Notes: generated by a model from the sequence alone, not told the origin. A stretch of DNA of 64,000 nt from Noviherbaspirillum malthae (GCF_015352985.1 NZ_JACYXF010000005.1:1-64000), one strand, 5' to 3'; shown: positions 29,383 to 39,399, counted from the first letter of the stretch. Made by a program: numbers and translations.

Positions 29383-30303
29383 ATGAACGACGTCCTGCAT
29401 GACGATGCCGCGATCAGCGCGAAGAAGGCGGAAAAGCTCGCCTATGAAAACAACAAGCTGCACAAGCGCCTGTGCCGGCAGGTAGGCCAGGCGATCGGCG
29501 ACTTCAACATGATCGAGGAAGGCGACAAGGTGATGGTCTGCCTGTCGGGCGGCAAGGACAGCTACGGCCTGCTCGACATCCTGCTGACATTGCGCGAGCG
29601 GGCGCCCATCCATTTCGACATCATTGCCGTCAACCTCGACCAGAAACAGCCGAATTTCCCGGCGCATGTGCTGCCGGAATACCTGACCAAGATCGGCGTA
29701 CCCTTCCATATCGAAAACCAGGACACCTACAGCATCGTCAAGCGCGTGATCCCGGAAGGCAAGACCACCTGCTCGCTCTGCTCGCGCCTGCGGCGCGGCA
29801 TTCTCTACCGGGTCGCCGATGAACTCGGCGCGACCAAGATCGCGCTCGGCCACCATCGCGACGACATCCTCGAGACCTTCTTCCTCAACATGTTCTTCGG
29901 CGCCAAGCTCAAGGGCATGCCGCCCAAGCTGCAGTCGGACGACGGCAAGCACATCGTGATCAGGCCGCTGGCGTATGTGAAGGAAGCCGACATGGAGCGT
30001 TATGCCGAGGTCAAGCAATTCCCCATCATCCCCTGCGACCTGTGCGGCAGCCAGGAAAACCTGCAGCGCAAGCAGATCAAGGCGATGCTGCGGGAGTGGG
30101 AAAGGAAGCATCCCGGCCGCGTGGAGAACACCTTCTCCGCATTGTCGACCGTGGTGCCTTCGCACTTGATGGACCGCGACCTGTTCGGCTTCTCCGGCCT
30201 GCAGGCCACCGGAGAATCGGTGCCCAACGGCGATATCGCCTTCGATGAGGAGCCCTGCTCCACCGGCGTCAATGTGGTGAAGTTTTCCGGGCTGGACGAC
30301 TAA
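29383..30303 (+). CDS. ttcA: tRNA 2-thiocytidine(32) synthetase TtcA
   Basis: TtcA adds sulfur to cytidine 32 of certain tRNAs using ATP and an iron-sulfur cluster. The 306-residue product has the PP-loop SGGKDS (about residues 57-62) and the paired cysteine motifs CSLC (about 132) and CDLC (about 222) that hold the cluster. ATG at 29383 is preferred over 29371 because a GGA site lies 7 nt upstream, while at 29371 the AAGG directly touches the start. The conserved core ends near residue 270; the last 35 residues are variable. Confidence 0.95.
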   Translation: MNDVLHDDAAISAKKAEKLAYENNKLHKRLCRQVGQAIGDFNMIEEGDKVMVCLSGGKDSYGLLDILLTLRERAPIHFDIIAVNLDQKQPNFPAHVLPEYLTKIGVPFHIENQDTYSIVKRVIPEGKTTCSLCSRLRRGILYRVADELGATKIALGHHRDDILETFFLNMFFGAKLKGMPPKLQSDDGKHIVIRPLAYVKEADMERYAEVKQFPIIPCDLCGSQENLQRKQIKAMLREWERKHPGRVENTFSALSTVVPSHLMDRDLFGFSGLQATGESVPNGDIAFDEEPCSTGVNVVKFSGLDD

Positions 30304-30314
30304 GCAGGCAAGTT

Positions 30315-30346
30315 CGCAGCCGGCACCCTGGACGGGGCCGGCTGCG
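30315..30346. terminator. Intrinsic terminator of ttcA
   Basis: A perfect 10-bp inverted repeat CGCAGCCGGC / GCCGGCTGCG with a 12-nt loop, 11 bp after the ttcA stop, followed on the plus strand by a T-rich stretch (GCGCTTTATCCTTTTG). It lies between convergent genes. Confidence 0.75.
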
Positions 30347-30365
30347 GCGCTTTATCCTTTTGTCT

Positions 30366-31253
30366 TCATTTCGCCGCGAGCGCGCGGCAGTCATCGATCC
30401 ATTTCTGCAGCCGCTCGCGGGCATGCTCGCGCTGCTCCTGCGTGGCGACATTGGCAATGACAGCCACCATGTTCGCCGAACCGTTGCGCATGCCGTCGAA
30501 GAAGTCCTTGTGCTCGGCATAGGTGAAGTTGTCGAAGCTCCGCTCGACATACTGGCGCAGCATGGCCGACACCGCCTCCTTTGACGGCTTGTCGGACTGG
30601 ATCTTGCGCAGGATGCGCAGCAGTTCCTGCTGGCGCTGGCGCCGCTCTTCCGCCCACAGTTCATTGTCCAGAGGCCGCGCATCGGACGCCTTGCGGATCT
30701 GCGCCTCCTGTTCGGAAGTGAAATTGCCGAACCAGTATTCGGCCTGCTTCAGCACTTTCTTGAAACGGAAGAGTTGACGGTCCTCAAGGTTACCCTTCAG
30801 GTACTCTTTACGATAAGCCTCGTTGTTGGAGGCGAATTTCTTTTCCAGATGGGCAATCTGTTCAGGCTGCAGATCCATCGCAAGACGGGTCAACTCCGGC
30901 AGGGCCTTGTCGATGAAGACCAGGGAGCGTTTCTTGATGCCGGCGTAATCCTGCATTACATCATCCGGCTTGACCGGATGATGCAGGCGCTGCTGTACCT
31001 GTTCGAGGTATTGCGCATAGTCGCCAAGCTGCGTCTTGCGGTGCCAGGTGAACAGGCGTTCTATATCCTGCCTGACCCAGGGCTTCTGCTCCTCATTGAT
31101 GTCGATATAGGAATTGAGCCACCAGTAGGTTACGGTATCGCCGTTGGCATAGCCCAGCCGCAGCGCGCTGCAGCCGGCCAGCACGCAGGCGAACAGGAAA
31201 ATGCCGTATCGGAGCACAAGGGCACGATAGGGCTGCATGATAAACTTTTGCAT
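30366..31253 (-). CDS. DUF6279-type lipoprotein
   Basis: A 295-residue protein of unknown function. The N-terminus is a lipoprotein signal: basic start, hydrophobic core and lipobox LAGC, so the mature protein should be anchored to a membrane through that Cys (about residue 28). The mature part is helical and charged, beginning [21 protein letters not shown], a pattern typical of DUF6279 lipoproteins of Gammaproteobacteria and Betaproteobacteria. Three close ATGs (31262, 31253, 31238) are possible; 31253 is a compromise. It is divergent from glmU, whose ATG is 18 bp away. Confidence 0.75.
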   Translation of the reverse strand: MQKFIMQPYRALVLRYGIFLFACVLAGCSALRLGYANGDTVTYWWLNSYIDINEEQKPWVRQDIERLFTWHRKTQLGDYAQYLEQVQQRLHHPVKPDDVMQDYAGIKKRSLVFIDKALPELTRLAMDLQPEQIAHLEKKFASNNEAYRKEYLKGNLEDRQLFRFKKVLKQAEYWFGNFTSEQEAQIRKASDARPLDNELWAEERRQRQQELLRILRKIQSDKPSKEAVSAMLRQYVERSFDNFTYAEHKDFFDGMRNGSANMVAVIANVATQEQREHARERLQKWIDDCRALAAK

Positions 31254-31271
31254 TATTTTCATTGGTGTTCT

Positions 31272-32630
31272 ATGAACGTTGTCATCCTCGCCGCCGGCAT
31301 GGGAAAGCGCATGCAATCCGCGTTGCCGAAGGTTCTGCACCCTCTCGCGGGCAAACCGCTTCTGTCCCATGTCATCGATACCGCGCGCACGCTTTCGCCG
31401 AGCTCGCTCTGCATCATCTACGGCCACGGCGGCGATGTCGTGCCGCAGGCGGTGCAGGCGCCGGACGTCAGTTTCGCCAAGCAGGAACCGCAGCTGGGAA
31501 CAGGCCATGCGGTGATGCAGGCGGTGCCGCATCTGCGCGACGATGTGCCGACGCTGGTGCTCTACGGCGACGTTCCGCTGACGACCGGGGAATCGCTTCG
31601 GCAATTGTTGGACAGTGCCGGCAGCAATAAGTTGGCGATACTCACTGTCGAGCTCGAAGACCCGACCGGCTACGGCCGCATCGTCCGGGAAAACGGCAAG
31701 ATCGTCGGCATCGTCGAACAGAAAGATGCAACCGAAGAGCAGCGGGCAATCACGGAAGTCAACACCGGCATCATGGTGGTGCCGACCGCGAAACTGAAAT
31801 CCTGGCTAAGCACGCTGTCGAACAACAATGCCCAGAAGGAATACTACCTGACCGATATCGTCGCCCGCGCCGTGGCCGACGATGTGGAAGTGGTATCGGC
31901 CCATCCCGCTGCCGTCTGGGAAACCTTGGGCGTCAACAGCAAGGTCCAGCTTGCCGAACTGGAACGCATCCACCAGCGCAACCTCGCCAATGCGCTGCTG
32001 GAGCAGGGCGTCACGCTGGCGGATCCGGCACGCATCGATGTGCGCGGCGAACTGCGCTGCGGACGCGACGTCACCATCGACGTGGGTTGCGTGTTCGAAG
32101 GCAAGGTGGAAATCGAGGACGGCGCCATCATCGGCGCCCACAGCGTGATCCGCAATGCGCGCATCGGCAAGGGCGCGCAGATCAAGCCGTTCTGCCATAT
32201 CGAGGATGCGGTGGTGGGCGCCGCTTCGCAGATCGGCCCCTACGCCCGGCTGCGTCCCGGCACGGAACTGGCCGAGGATGTCCATATCGGCAACTTCGTC
32301 GAGGTGAAGAACAGCCAGATCGCGGCGCACAGCAAGGCCAATCACCTGGCCTATGTGGGCGATGCCACCGTGGGGTCCCGCGTCAATATCGGCGCCGGCA
32401 CCATCACCTGCAACTATGACGGCGCCAACAAGTTCCGCACCATCATCGAGGACGATGCCTTCATCGGCAGCGATACCCAGCTGGTTGCTCCGGTGCGCGT
32501 CGGCAAGGGCGCCACCCTGGGCGCCGGCACGACGCTGACCAAGGATGCGCCGGAAGGCAAGCTGACCGTGTCGCGGCCCAAGCAGCTGACGATCGAAAAC
32601 TGGCAGCGCCCGGTCAAGGTCAAGAAGTAA
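31272..32630 (+). CDS. glmU: Bifunctional GlmU: N-acetylglucosamine-1-P uridyltransferase / glucosamine-1-P acetyltransferase
   Basis: GlmU makes UDP-GlcNAc for peptidoglycan and LPS. The 452-residue product has the pyrophosphorylase motif [25 protein letters not shown] (residues 6-30), the GTGHAV and YGDVPL segments, and a C-terminal left-handed beta helix of hexapeptide repeats (about residues 250-440) with the acetyltransferase [14 protein letters not shown] stretch. The frame is open far upstream, but ATG at 31272 gives the universal start MNVVILAAG. With glmS 0.7 kb downstream it covers most of the UDP-GlcNAc pathway. Confidence 0.97.
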   Translation: MNVVILAAGMGKRMQSALPKVLHPLAGKPLLSHVIDTARTLSPSSLCIIYGHGGDVVPQAVQAPDVSFAKQEPQLGTGHAVMQAVPHLRDDVPTLVLYGDVPLTTGESLRQLLDSAGSNKLAILTVELEDPTGYGRIVRENGKIVGIVEQKDATEEQRAITEVNTGIMVVPTAKLKSWLSTLSNNNAQKEYYLTDIVARAVADDVEVVSAHPAAVWETLGVNSKVQLAELERIHQRNLANALLEQGVTLADPARIDVRGELRCGRDVTIDVGCVFEGKVEIEDGAIIGAHSVIRNARIGKGAQIKPFCHIEDAVVGAASQIGPYARLRPGTELAEDVHIGNFVEVKNSQIAAHSKANHLAYVGDATVGSRVNIGAGTITCNYDGANKFRTIIEDDAFIGSDTQLVAPVRVGKGATLGAGTTLTKDAPEGKLTVSRPKQLTIENWQRPVKVKK

Positions 32631-32655
32631 GCTTTCCTTTCTCCGATGTATCCAT

Positions 32656-32693
32656 GACGATCCGCCATCTCATTCACGGGATGGCGGATCGTC
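32656..32693. terminator. Stem-loop between glmU and the convergent Lrp-family gene
   Basis: A perfect 14-bp inverted repeat GACGATCCGCCATC / GATGGCGGATCGTC with a 10-nt loop, 25 bp after the glmU stop and 45 bp from the end of the convergent regulator. The following T-run is weak (TGCGTTTG), so it is a likely but non-canonical terminator. Confidence 0.65.
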
Positions 32694-32737
32694 TGCGTTT
32701 GAAGCCCTCACCACGTTCCCGGCACTTTCCCGCCGCG

Positions 32738-33202
32738 TCAAACGGCGATGCGCGTCTCGAACTTGCTGCGGTGAACCGAAAAGAAACTGCGAACGTTGCG
32801 CACATTCGCATGGCCGGCAAACACCCGATGCGCCAGCGCATGGTAGGCCTGCATGTCGGCCACCTGGACGATCAGCACGAAGTCGGGTCCCTGCGAAACC
32901 CGGTAGCATTGCTGGACTTCTTCTTCCCTGGCGACAAGCGCCTCGAATTCAGCCAGATATTCCGCTCCCTGCCGTTCGAGCGTGATTTCAACGATGGCGG
33001 TCAGGGTCTTGCCGACGGTGTCCGGCGCCAGAATGGCCACCTGCCGCTGGATCACGCCTGCCTCAATCAAACGCTTGACTCGCCGCAAGCATGTTGGCGG
33101 CGAAGCATGCACACTTGCTGCAAGGTCATTATTTGTCTGTGCGGCATTCATTTGAAGCGCGTTCAGAATGCGCCTGTCCAGATCGTCCAGTTCAATTGAC
33201 AT
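32738..33202 (-). CDS. Lrp/AsnC-family transcriptional regulator
   Basis: A 154-residue regulator with an N-terminal winged HTH (about residues 4-60: LDDLDRRILNALQMNA..SPPTCLRRVKRLIEAGVI) and a C-terminal RAM ligand-binding domain (about 68-150). Such proteins sense amino acids and often repress their own gene. It sits between glmU and glmS on the opposite strand. A palindrome 27 bp upstream of its ATG is a candidate operator, which could also affect glmS. The effector is unknown. Confidence 0.92.
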   Translation of the reverse strand: MSIELDDLDRRILNALQMNAAQTNNDLAASVHASPPTCLRRVKRLIEAGVIQRQVAILAPDTVGKTLTAIVEITLERQGAEYLAEFEALVAREEEVQQCYRVSQGPDFVLIVQVADMQAYHALAHRVFAGHANVRNVRSFFSVHRSKFETRIAV

Positions 33203-33228
33203 ATAAAAATTTTAAAATCCTGTGATAG

Positions 33229-33245
33229 GTGAAATTATATTTCAC
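33229..33245. promoter_or_regulatory. Palindromic operator candidate for the Lrp-family regulator
   Basis: GTGAAAT-TAT-ATTTCAC is a perfect 7-bp inverted repeat with a 3-bp AT centre. It lies in the AT-rich 153-bp divergent region between the regulator and glmS. Related half-sites (ATTGAAAT, TTCACATT, TTTCACCC) recur at about 33256-33304. Arrays of AT-rich palindromes are typical of Lrp/AsnC operators. Confidence 0.65.
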
Positions 33246-33355
33246 ATATATCAATCATTGAAATAAAAATTCACATTCAGCTAAATTTAGACTGCTTATT
33301 TCACCCTCAGTCTTCTACGATAACACCGTCACCATCATCACCAAGGGAGCAAGTC

Positions 33356-35173
33356 ATGTGCGGCATCGTCGGCGCAGTAGCGCAGCGCAATATCACCCCG
33401 ATTCTTCTTCAAGGCCTGAAACGGCTTGAATACCGCGGCTACGATTCCTGCGGCGTCGCCTTGCATGTGGACGGAAAGCTGCAGCGTTCGCGCAGCACCT
33501 CGCGCGTGGCCGACCTCGAATCGCAGGTCGAAAAGGCCAGCCTGGAAGGCTTTACCGGAATTGCGCATACCCGCTGGGCGACCCATGGCGCCCCCGCCTC
33601 GCACAATGCGCACCCGCATTTTTCGCGCGAGCGCATTGCGCTGGTCCACAACGGCATCATCGAGAACCATGACGAGCTGCGTGCCGAACTGACGGCAGCC
33701 GGCTATGTGTTCGAAAGCCAGACCGACACCGAAGTCATCGCCCACCTCGTCGACCACATGTACACCGGTGACCTGTTCGAGACCGTGCAGCAGGCCGTGC
33801 GCCGCCTGCAGGGCGCCTATGCGATCGCCGTCTTCAGCCGCGACGAGCCGCACCGCGTGATCGGCGCGCGCCAGGGCTCGCCGCTGATCGTGGGCGTCGG
33901 TAAGGGCGAGAACTTCCTCGCTTCCGATGCGATGGCATTGGCCGGCACCACCGACCAGATCATCTACCTGGAAGAAGGCGACGTGGTCGACCTGCAACTG
34001 CAGCGCTACTGGATCGTCGACGCCGCCGGCAAGCCGGTGGAGCGCGAAGTGCGCACCGTGCATGCGCATACCGGCGCCGCCGAACTCGGCCCCTACCGCC
34101 ATTACATGCAGAAGGAAATCTTCGAACAGCCGCGCGCCATCGGCGACACGCTCGAAGGCGTTTCCGCCGTGATGCCCGAGCTGTTCGGCGACAAGGCCTA
34201 CGGCGTCTTCAAGAAGATCGACTCGGTGCTAATCCTTGCCTGCGGCACCAGCTACTATGCCGGCCTGACCGCGAAGTACTGGATCGAATCGATCGCCCAC
34301 ATCCCGGTCAACGTCGAGATCGCCAGCGAATACCGCTACCGCGACAGCGTGCCGAATCCGAATGCGCTGGTCGTCACCATTTCCCAGAGCGGCGAAACCG
34401 CCGACACGCTGGCTGCGCTCAAGCATGCACGGTCGATGGACATGGTCAACACCCTGACCATCTGCAATGTCTCGACCAGCGCGATGGTGCGCGAATGCAT
34501 GCTGTCCTACATCACCCGGGCCGGCGTCGAAGTCGGCGTGGCGTCCACCAAGGCCTTCACCACGCAGCTGACGGCGCTGTTCCTGCTGGCGCTGTCGCTG
34601 GCGCAGGTGCGCGGCCATCTCAGCGAAGACCAAGAAGCCGCGCATCTGAAGGCGATGCGCCATCTGCCGGTATCGATCAGCGCGGTGCTGGCCTTGGAAC
34701 CGCAGATCATTGCCTGGGCCGAGGAATTCGCACGCAAGGAAAACGCCCTCTTCCTCGGACGCGGCCTGCATTATCCGATCGCGCTCGAAGGCGCGCTCAA
34801 GCTCAAGGAAATCTCTTACATCCATGCCGAGGCCTATCCGGCCGGCGAACTCAAGCATGGTCCGCTGGCGCTGGTGACCAAGGAAATGCCGGTGGTCACC
34901 GTGGCGCCCAACGATACGCTGATCGAAAAACTGAAATCCAACATGCAGGAAGTGCGCGCCCGCGGCGGCGAGCTGTATGTCTTTGCCGATGCCGATTCCC
35001 GCATCATGCCCAGCGAGGGCGTGCATGTGATCCGCATGCCGGAACACTACGGCGCCCTGTCGCCGATCCTGCACGTGGTGCCGCTGCAGCTGCTGGCGTA
35101 TCACACCGCGCTGGCGCGCGGCACCGACGTCGACAAGCCGCGCAACCTGGCCAAGTCGGTGACGGTCGAGTAA
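33356..35173 (+). CDS. glmS: Glutamine-fructose-6-phosphate aminotransferase
   Basis: GlmS makes glucosamine-6-phosphate from fructose-6-phosphate and glutamine, the first step of UDP-GlcNAc synthesis. The 605-residue product begins [12 protein letters not shown], where Cys2 (Cys1 after Met removal) is the glutaminase nucleophile, followed by HTRWATHG. The C-terminal half has two SIS domains with [11 protein letters not shown] and [11 protein letters not shown], and ends with the normal LAKSVTVE. The leader before it (33203-33355) is AT-rich and shared with the divergent Lrp-family regulator; it is too short for a glmS ribozyme. Confidence 0.97.
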   Translation: MCGIVGAVAQRNITPILLQGLKRLEYRGYDSCGVALHVDGKLQRSRSTSRVADLESQVEKASLEGFTGIAHTRWATHGAPASHNAHPHFSRERIALVHNGIIENHDELRAELTAAGYVFESQTDTEVIAHLVDHMYTGDLFETVQQAVRRLQGAYAIAVFSRDEPHRVIGARQGSPLIVGVGKGENFLASDAMALAGTTDQIIYLEEGDVVDLQLQRYWIVDAAGKPVEREVRTVHAHTGAAELGPYRHYMQKEIFEQPRAIGDTLEGVSAVMPELFGDKAYGVFKKIDSVLILACGTSYYAGLTAKYWIESIAHIPVNVEIASEYRYRDSVPNPNALVVTISQSGETADTLAALKHARSMDMVNTLTICNVSTSAMVRECMLSYITRAGVEVGVASTKAFTTQLTALFLLALSLAQVRGHLSEDQEAAHLKAMRHLPVSISAVLALEPQIIAWAEEFARKENALFLGRGLHYPIALEGALKLKEISYIHAEAYPAGELKHGPLALVTKEMPVVTVAPNDTLIEKLKSNMQEVRARGGELYVFADADSRIMPSEGVHVIRMPEHYGALSPILHVVPLQLLAYHTALARGTDVDKPRNLAKSVTVE

Positions 35174-35269
35174 TCGGCCGGCGCGAACCAAGCCGAGCCT
35201 CTGCGACGTTTCGCGGAGGCGCTCCGATTTCTCTGCTTCGCAAGCGGCGTGCAATCCGGCCGCAATGAA

Positions 35270-35303
35270 AAAGCCGACATGCAGGCAACTGCATGTCGGC
35301 TTT
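35270..35303 (+). terminator. Intrinsic terminator of glmS
   Basis: A perfect 15-bp inverted repeat AAAGCCGACATGCAG / CTGCATGTCGGCTTT with a GCAA tetraloop, 97 bp after the glmS stop and followed by CCTGTTTTCTG. It may also stop minus-strand transcripts from the small lipoprotein gene, since A residues precede it. Confidence 0.9.
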
Positions 35304-35364
35304 CCTGTTTTCTGTTTGACCACCGGTGACAGCAGTTGCTGTCATGAAGACTCCTGCGGAAAAC

Positions 35365-35535
35365 TCAGCAACGCCCCTTTTTCGCCTGTCCGGGCGGGCA
35401 ATGATAGCCGCCTCCGCCGCCCCCTCCTCCGGTGATGACGACTTGCGCGGACGGCACGTCAGGTACGACCACGCAGCCGGATAGGGTAAGCGTTACGGCG
35501 GCAATGAACAGTGCAGTAATTTTCGATGCTTGCAT
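35365..35535 (-). CDS. Small lipoprotein with Gly-rich linker and CPPGQAKKGRC tail
   Basis: A 56-residue ORF: residues 1-21 form a lipoprotein signal (basic start, hydrophobic core, lipobox LSGC with Cys21), followed by a short mature part, a run of eight glycines (residues 36-43) and the end YHCPPGQAKKGRC with two cysteines. GGGAC lies upstream of the ATG. Several Betaproteobacteria and Gammaproteobacteria encode small proteins with a similar HCPPGxAKKGxC end, but the function is unknown to me. It lies alone between the glmS terminator and the Bug receptor terminator. Confidence 0.75.
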   Translation of the reverse strand: MQASKITALFIAAVTLTLSGCVVVPDVPSAQVVITGGGGGGGGYHCPPGQAKKGRC

Positions 35536-35683
35536 GATGATGTCCCGAATGAAAAATGAGCGGAATCGCGAGTAGAAGCGCGATCCTTTCGCATCAGGCT
35601 AAGCAAGATGTTGCACAGAGTCAATTATTGAATCCTCCTGTTACACGGCTGATCCAACGCAAACTACAAAGGTGGCATGCGCA

Positions 35684-35724
35684 GAAAAAATCCGGGCGGC
35701 ACGGCAGGTAACGCCATGCCGCCC
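35684..35724 (-). terminator. Intrinsic terminator of the Bug receptor gene
   Basis: On the minus strand GGGCGGCATGGC and GCCGTGCCGCCC form a 12-bp stem (one T-G wobble) with a 7-nt loop, followed by GGATTTTTTC, a proper T-run. It lies 54 bp after the stop of the gene at 35778-36764. Confidence 0.9.
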
Positions 35725-35777
35725 AAGTCAGCTTCCGACAACCGCCGGCCTCGCGCCGGCAGTCGGTTTCGGCTGCA

Positions 35778-36764
35778 TCAGGCCTTCTTCGCCAGCCCCA
35801 TGCTTTCGATCATGTCCTTCTCTTCCTTGAAGGTGGTCTGTGCAAACTTGGTATAGGCGGCGCTATCCATGTAAATGATCGGCTGGTCGAACTTTTCCAG
35901 CGTGGCGATCACCACAGGATCTTCCAGCGTTTTCTTGAATGCATCCTGGAGCCGCTTGACCAGCGCCGGATCCATGCCTTTGGGTCCGCCGATGCCGAAC
36001 GGCGAATCGGACACGGTCTGGTAGCCGAGTTCCAGCAGGGTCGGCACGTTCGGCCAGCGCTTGGTGCGCTTGCTGCCGTAGGTCACCAGCAGGCGGGCGC
36101 GGCCGGCTTCGACGGCCGAAGCCCAGCCGGTGGCGTCGCTGTGCGCCATCACATGGCCGCCGAGCAAGGCCTGCATGCCGTCGGCATTGCCCTTGAACGG
36201 CACGTGCAGCAGCTTGATGCCGGCGCGCTTGGCGAACTGCTCGACCACCAGGTGCGGCGTGGTGCCGGTGCCGGTGGAGCCGTAGCTCAACGCTTCGGGA
36301 TTGGCCTTGGCGTAATCCACGAAATCCTTGATGTTCTTGATCGGCGAGTCCGAGCGCACCACCATGCCGAAGGTGTAGCCGGTCAGGCAGGCGATGTAGG
36401 TCAGGTCCTTCATCGGATCGAAGGACACTTTCTGCATGTGCGGCAGGCGGAAGATGCCCAGCGGCAGCTGCGACAGGGTATAGCCGTCGGGCTGGGCATT
36501 GGCCAGCTCGCCTGCGCCGAGGATGCCGCCGGCGCCCGGCTTGTTCTCGATGATGACCGTGCCGCCGATCTGCTTGGAGAAGCTGTCGCCGAAGGCGCGC
36601 ATGACCACGTCGGTGGAGCCGCCGGCCGGCCAGGGGCAGATCAGGCGTATCGGCCGGCTCGGATAGTTGCTCTGGGCCTGAGCCAGGGCCGGAAAGGCAA
36701 TGGCGGCGCCTGCGGCAGCCGATGCCTTGATGAATTGCCTGCGATTCACTTTGTATTGCGCCAT
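35778..36764 (-). CDS. Bug/TctC-family periplasmic solute-binding protein 1
   Basis: A 328-residue periplasmic receptor of the tripartite tricarboxylate transporter (Bug) type, which usually binds carboxylated compounds. The signal peptide (MAQYKVNRRQFIKASAAAGAAIAFPALAQAQ) contains RRQFIK, close to a twin-arginine motif. Family segments follow: YPSRPIRLICPWPAGGSTD, VIIENKPGAGGILG, and LLHVPFKGNADGMQALLGGHV. The ATG at 36764 has AGGAG 7 nt upstream. No TctA/TctB membrane subunits lie in the window, so this is an orphan receptor as is common in Burkholderiales. It is downstream of the DUF6351 gene. Confidence 0.92.
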   Translation of the reverse strand: MAQYKVNRRQFIKASAAAGAAIAFPALAQAQSNYPSRPIRLICPWPAGGSTDVVMRAFGDSFSKQIGGTVIIENKPGAGGILGAGELANAQPDGYTLSQLPLGIFRLPHMQKVSFDPMKDLTYIACLTGYTFGMVVRSDSPIKNIKDFVDYAKANPEALSYGSTGTGTTPHLVVEQFAKRAGIKLLHVPFKGNADGMQALLGGHVMAHSDATGWASAVEAGRARLLVTYGSKRTKRWPNVPTLLELGYQTVSDSPFGIGGPKGMDPALVKRLQDAFKKTLEDPVVIATLEKFDQPIIYMDSAAYTKFAQTTFKEEKDMIESMGLAKKA

Positions 36765-36820
36765 GGGATGTCTCCTAGTTTCCTTGTTATGGGCAGGTAT
36801 GCAGTGCTCAGAATAGCAAA

Positions 36821-36851
36821 ATGGTCCGCACCCGGACAGGGTGCGGACCAT
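36821..36851 (-). terminator. Stem-loop between the DUF6351 gene and Bug receptor 1
   Basis: A perfect 13-bp inverted repeat ATGGTCCGCACCC / GGGTGCGGACCAT with a 5-nt loop, 53 bp after the DUF6351 stop. On the minus strand it is followed by TTTTGC, a short T-run. It would end or attenuate the DUF6351 transcript before the Bug gene. Confidence 0.8.
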
Positions 36852-36904
36852 GCTTCATGCCCGTTGCAACAGCCGGAACGGCCGGAACGGGTGAAACAGG
36901 CGGA

Positions 36905-39289
36905 TCAGCGAGCCGCCGATACCGGTGCCGCCGGGATAGGCTGGCCGCCCGAGCCGGCGGCATAGCTCAGCGGCGAGACGGCTGCCTGCTGGCCCACGCC
37001 CGGCTTGCTCCAGTCGCAGACGCCGCTCGGGAACACGGCCTGCAGGCGCTGCAGCTGAGCGGCGCTCAGGGTCTGCGGCGCATAGTCGGCCACGTTGAGC
37101 GGCTTGAGCTGACACTTCAGGATGTCTTCCGACAGCGGTCCGCCGGCCACCTGGCGCGGCGAGCTGGCCGGGCGCAGGAAGGGATCGGCATTGCAGGCGG
37201 CCTGGTCGGTGACCTTGGTCGACTGCGCGGCATCGCTGCTGAGGTAGCAGAAGTCCCTGGCCTCGGCCGGCTTGGCGCGCACGATCTTCTGTTCGATCGG
37301 CAGCGTGCTGGTGTCGGCGCTCAGGTTGGTCAGCCACTTGTCCATGGTCAGGAAGGAGTCCAGCGTGATGGCCGGGAACGGCACAAAGCCGGTCCGTCCG
37401 AAACGCCACATCACATGGTTGTCGTGGTTGCCGTTGGCCTTGTCGAGGCGGTCGCGCAGCTCGAAGCTGCGCCAGACATGGTGGATGCCCGTCAGTCCGG
37501 CAGCCGAACCGGCGGCACCGGTGGCCAGCGGAACGATCAAGGAATCATCCCAGCCGCGCATGTCGATGATGGCCGTCTTGGCCAGCTGCTTGCCGCTGGT
37601 GACGATGCCTGCGCGGTAGGCGATTTCCAGCCCTTCTTGGTCGGCCGTGGTACGGGTGGCCGTACGGACGGAATCACGGCTGATGCCGCCGACCTGCTCG
37701 TTGAGCGTGACGAACTCTTCCGCAGTGATCGCACCGCTGGTGAAGGCTTTCAGGCCGTACTGCACGCCGATGTTGTCGCGAGTATCGCGCGGGAAGTTGG
37801 TGCCGGGCACCTTGCCGAAGATCGACACGGCGCTGTCGAGCGCGCCGCAGCGGGGACCGGTCGGATTGGTGACCGGATCGTAGACCGCGCTGGCCGGCAG
37901 GCCGCAGTTGTTGGCCGAGGTCGGCGACTGGGTGATGGCACCGGTGGCATTGTCCGCAGGAGCGACGACGCGGGCGAAGAAGTTGCCGGGCTTGCCGTTG
38001 TTGCCGAACAGGTTGTTCCAGGCATGGCAGGCGGTCTGGTCGACGTGGCCGTTGATCGCCGCTTTCTTCGCATTGACCTGCGCCTGGGTGTAGCCGGAAC
38101 CGGTCATCAGGTTCAGCCAGGCCGGCTGCTGGTACATCTCGACCAGCAATACGCAATCCTGGACCTCCATGGTGGTGGTTTCCGAATCCGGATAGGTGCA
38201 GCTCGGCTGGATGCCGTCGAGCAGGCCGGGCATGATGGACGAGGCGGTGTACTGGTTGATCGAGCCGCCCGAGCAGCCTGTGCCCATGGTGAACTTGATG
38301 GGGCCGTAGTTCTCGGTGATGCGCTCCTTCATCATCATCAGGGTTTCGGTCATCAGTACGCGGTTCGAGTTGTACTGCGAGTCGGTCAGGCTGTTCTGCA
38401 CCACCATGAAGCCGCGCGACAGCGACTTGTCGTCGGCCCAGGAGCCTTGCGGGCGGAACTGCTTGCGCGGCTGGCCGGTGCTGGAACCGAACTGGTACAG
38501 CACCTTGCCGTTCCAGGTCGACTGCGGCGCGGCTGCGGTCCATGGCTTGGTCGGGTCGGCGAGCACCGCGATGTCATAGATGCCGCGGTTGACCGTGCCG
38601 CGCTCGCGGCGCACGATGTAAGGCACGGTCTGGCCGGTATCAGTGGTGGTGTTGGCGAGATCGGCCGGTCTGGCTGCGGCAGGATCGTAGGGCTTGAAGC
38701 AGGCATTCGCCGGCGCAGTCGCGGGCGCGGCCGGGTCGGGCAGCACGCTGGCGCAGCCGGCGGCGGTGGTCTTGTAGAAATAGGCGACTTCGGTGCGGAT
38801 GTTACACTGGGCATCGGTCGCGGTGGTCGACAGGCCGCTGGCATTGGTCGACGGCGTGGTGCCGGATTCGGCCTGGGCGGTCGGCGTCGCGCATACCCAG
38901 GGCTGGACCTGGGGTCCGGAAATGATGGGGCCGCCGATCGGGTAATTGGTGACTTTCAGCGTGGAGGCGGCGATGCCGCTGCCCTGGGCGGTGATGGTGT
39001 TGTCGCCGTTGGCCAGGCCGGTGACCAGGCCGGTGTAGCGGCCGTTGCGCAGGGCGAAGGCGCTGCTGACGTCGCGGCCGCCGACATCGACCTTGATGTC
39101 CGAGGCATTCACGCCGGCCGGAACGCTGACTTCCACCAGCGCGTCGCCGCCGCTGACGAAGTCGGCCCGGCTGGACAAGACCTTGATTTCAGGCGCGGGC
39201 GCGGTGCTGTTGCCGCCGCCGCATGCCGCCAGGATCATGCTGATTGCAGTCACGGGAACGACCCGCGACCACGGCTTGATGTCAACCAT
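36905..39289 (-). CDS. DUF6351 family lipoprotein, hydrolase-like
   Basis: A 794-residue exported protein. The N-terminus has a lipoprotein signal with lipobox LAAC before a GGGNST linker. The body matches my memory of DUF6351: VLSSRADFVSGGDALVEV at the start of a small beta domain, then GPIISGPQVQPWVC, TVPYIVRRERGTVNRGIYDIAVLADP, and SRGFMVVQNSL. Next comes GTGCSGGS near residues 335-342, which looks like a serine-hydrolase nucleophile elbow (as in tannase-like and 3HB-oligomer hydrolases). A hydrolytic role is inferred, not proven. AGGAG lies 8 nt before the ATG at 39289. It is adjacent to two Bug receptors and a two-component system. Confidence 0.82.
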   Translation of the reverse strand: MVDIKPWSRVVPVTAISMILAACGGGNSTAPAPEIKVLSSRADFVSGGDALVEVSVPAGVNASDIKVDVGGRDVSSAFALRNGRYTGLVTGLANGDNTITAQGSGIAASTLKVTNYPIGGPIISGPQVQPWVCATPTAQAESGTTPSTNASGLSTTATDAQCNIRTEVAYFYKTTAAGCASVLPDPAAPATAPANACFKPYDPAAARPADLANTTTDTGQTVPYIVRRERGTVNRGIYDIAVLADPTKPWTAAAPQSTWNGKVLYQFGSSTGQPRKQFRPQGSWADDKSLSRGFMVVQNSLTDSQYNSNRVLMTETLMMMKERITENYGPIKFTMGTGCSGGSINQYTASSIMPGLLDGIQPSCTYPDSETTTMEVQDCVLLVEMYQQPAWLNLMTGSGYTQAQVNAKKAAINGHVDQTACHAWNNLFGNNGKPGNFFARVVAPADNATGAITQSPTSANNCGLPASAVYDPVTNPTGPRCGALDSAVSIFGKVPGTNFPRDTRDNIGVQYGLKAFTSGAITAEEFVTLNEQVGGISRDSVRTATRTTADQEGLEIAYRAGIVTSGKQLAKTAIIDMRGWDDSLIVPLATGAAGSAAGLTGIHHVWRSFELRDRLDKANGNHDNHVMWRFGRTGFVPFPAITLDSFLTMDKWLTNLSADTSTLPIEQKIVRAKPAEARDFCYLSSDAAQSTKVTDQAACNADPFLRPASSPRQVAGGPLSEDILKCQLKPLNVADYAPQTLSAAQLQRLQAVFPSGVCDWSKPGVGQQAAVSPLSYAAGSGGQPIPAAPVSAAR

Positions 39290-39363
39290 CTGTTTGTCTC
39301 CTGTCTGTTGTTGTATGCGTCGTCGACGCACCGCGTCCCGCGTCTTATCGGGCGCAAGACGGC

Positions 39364-39399
39364 GAAAAAAATGATAGGAAGCCTTGGAGGGGCAGACAA
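39364..39399 (-). promoter_or_regulatory. Predicted sigma70 promoter of the DUF6351 gene
   Basis: On the minus strand TTGTCT (39394-39399) and TATCAT (39371-39376) are spaced by 17 bp. The predicted start near 39364 gives a leader of about 75 nt. The weak -35 box fits a promoter that needs an activator. Confidence 0.65.

Noticed and set aside
33203..33355. glmS ribozyme upstream of glmS
   Set aside because: The region is short, AT-rich and lacks the ribozyme core; such ribozymes are typical of Gram-positive bacteria.
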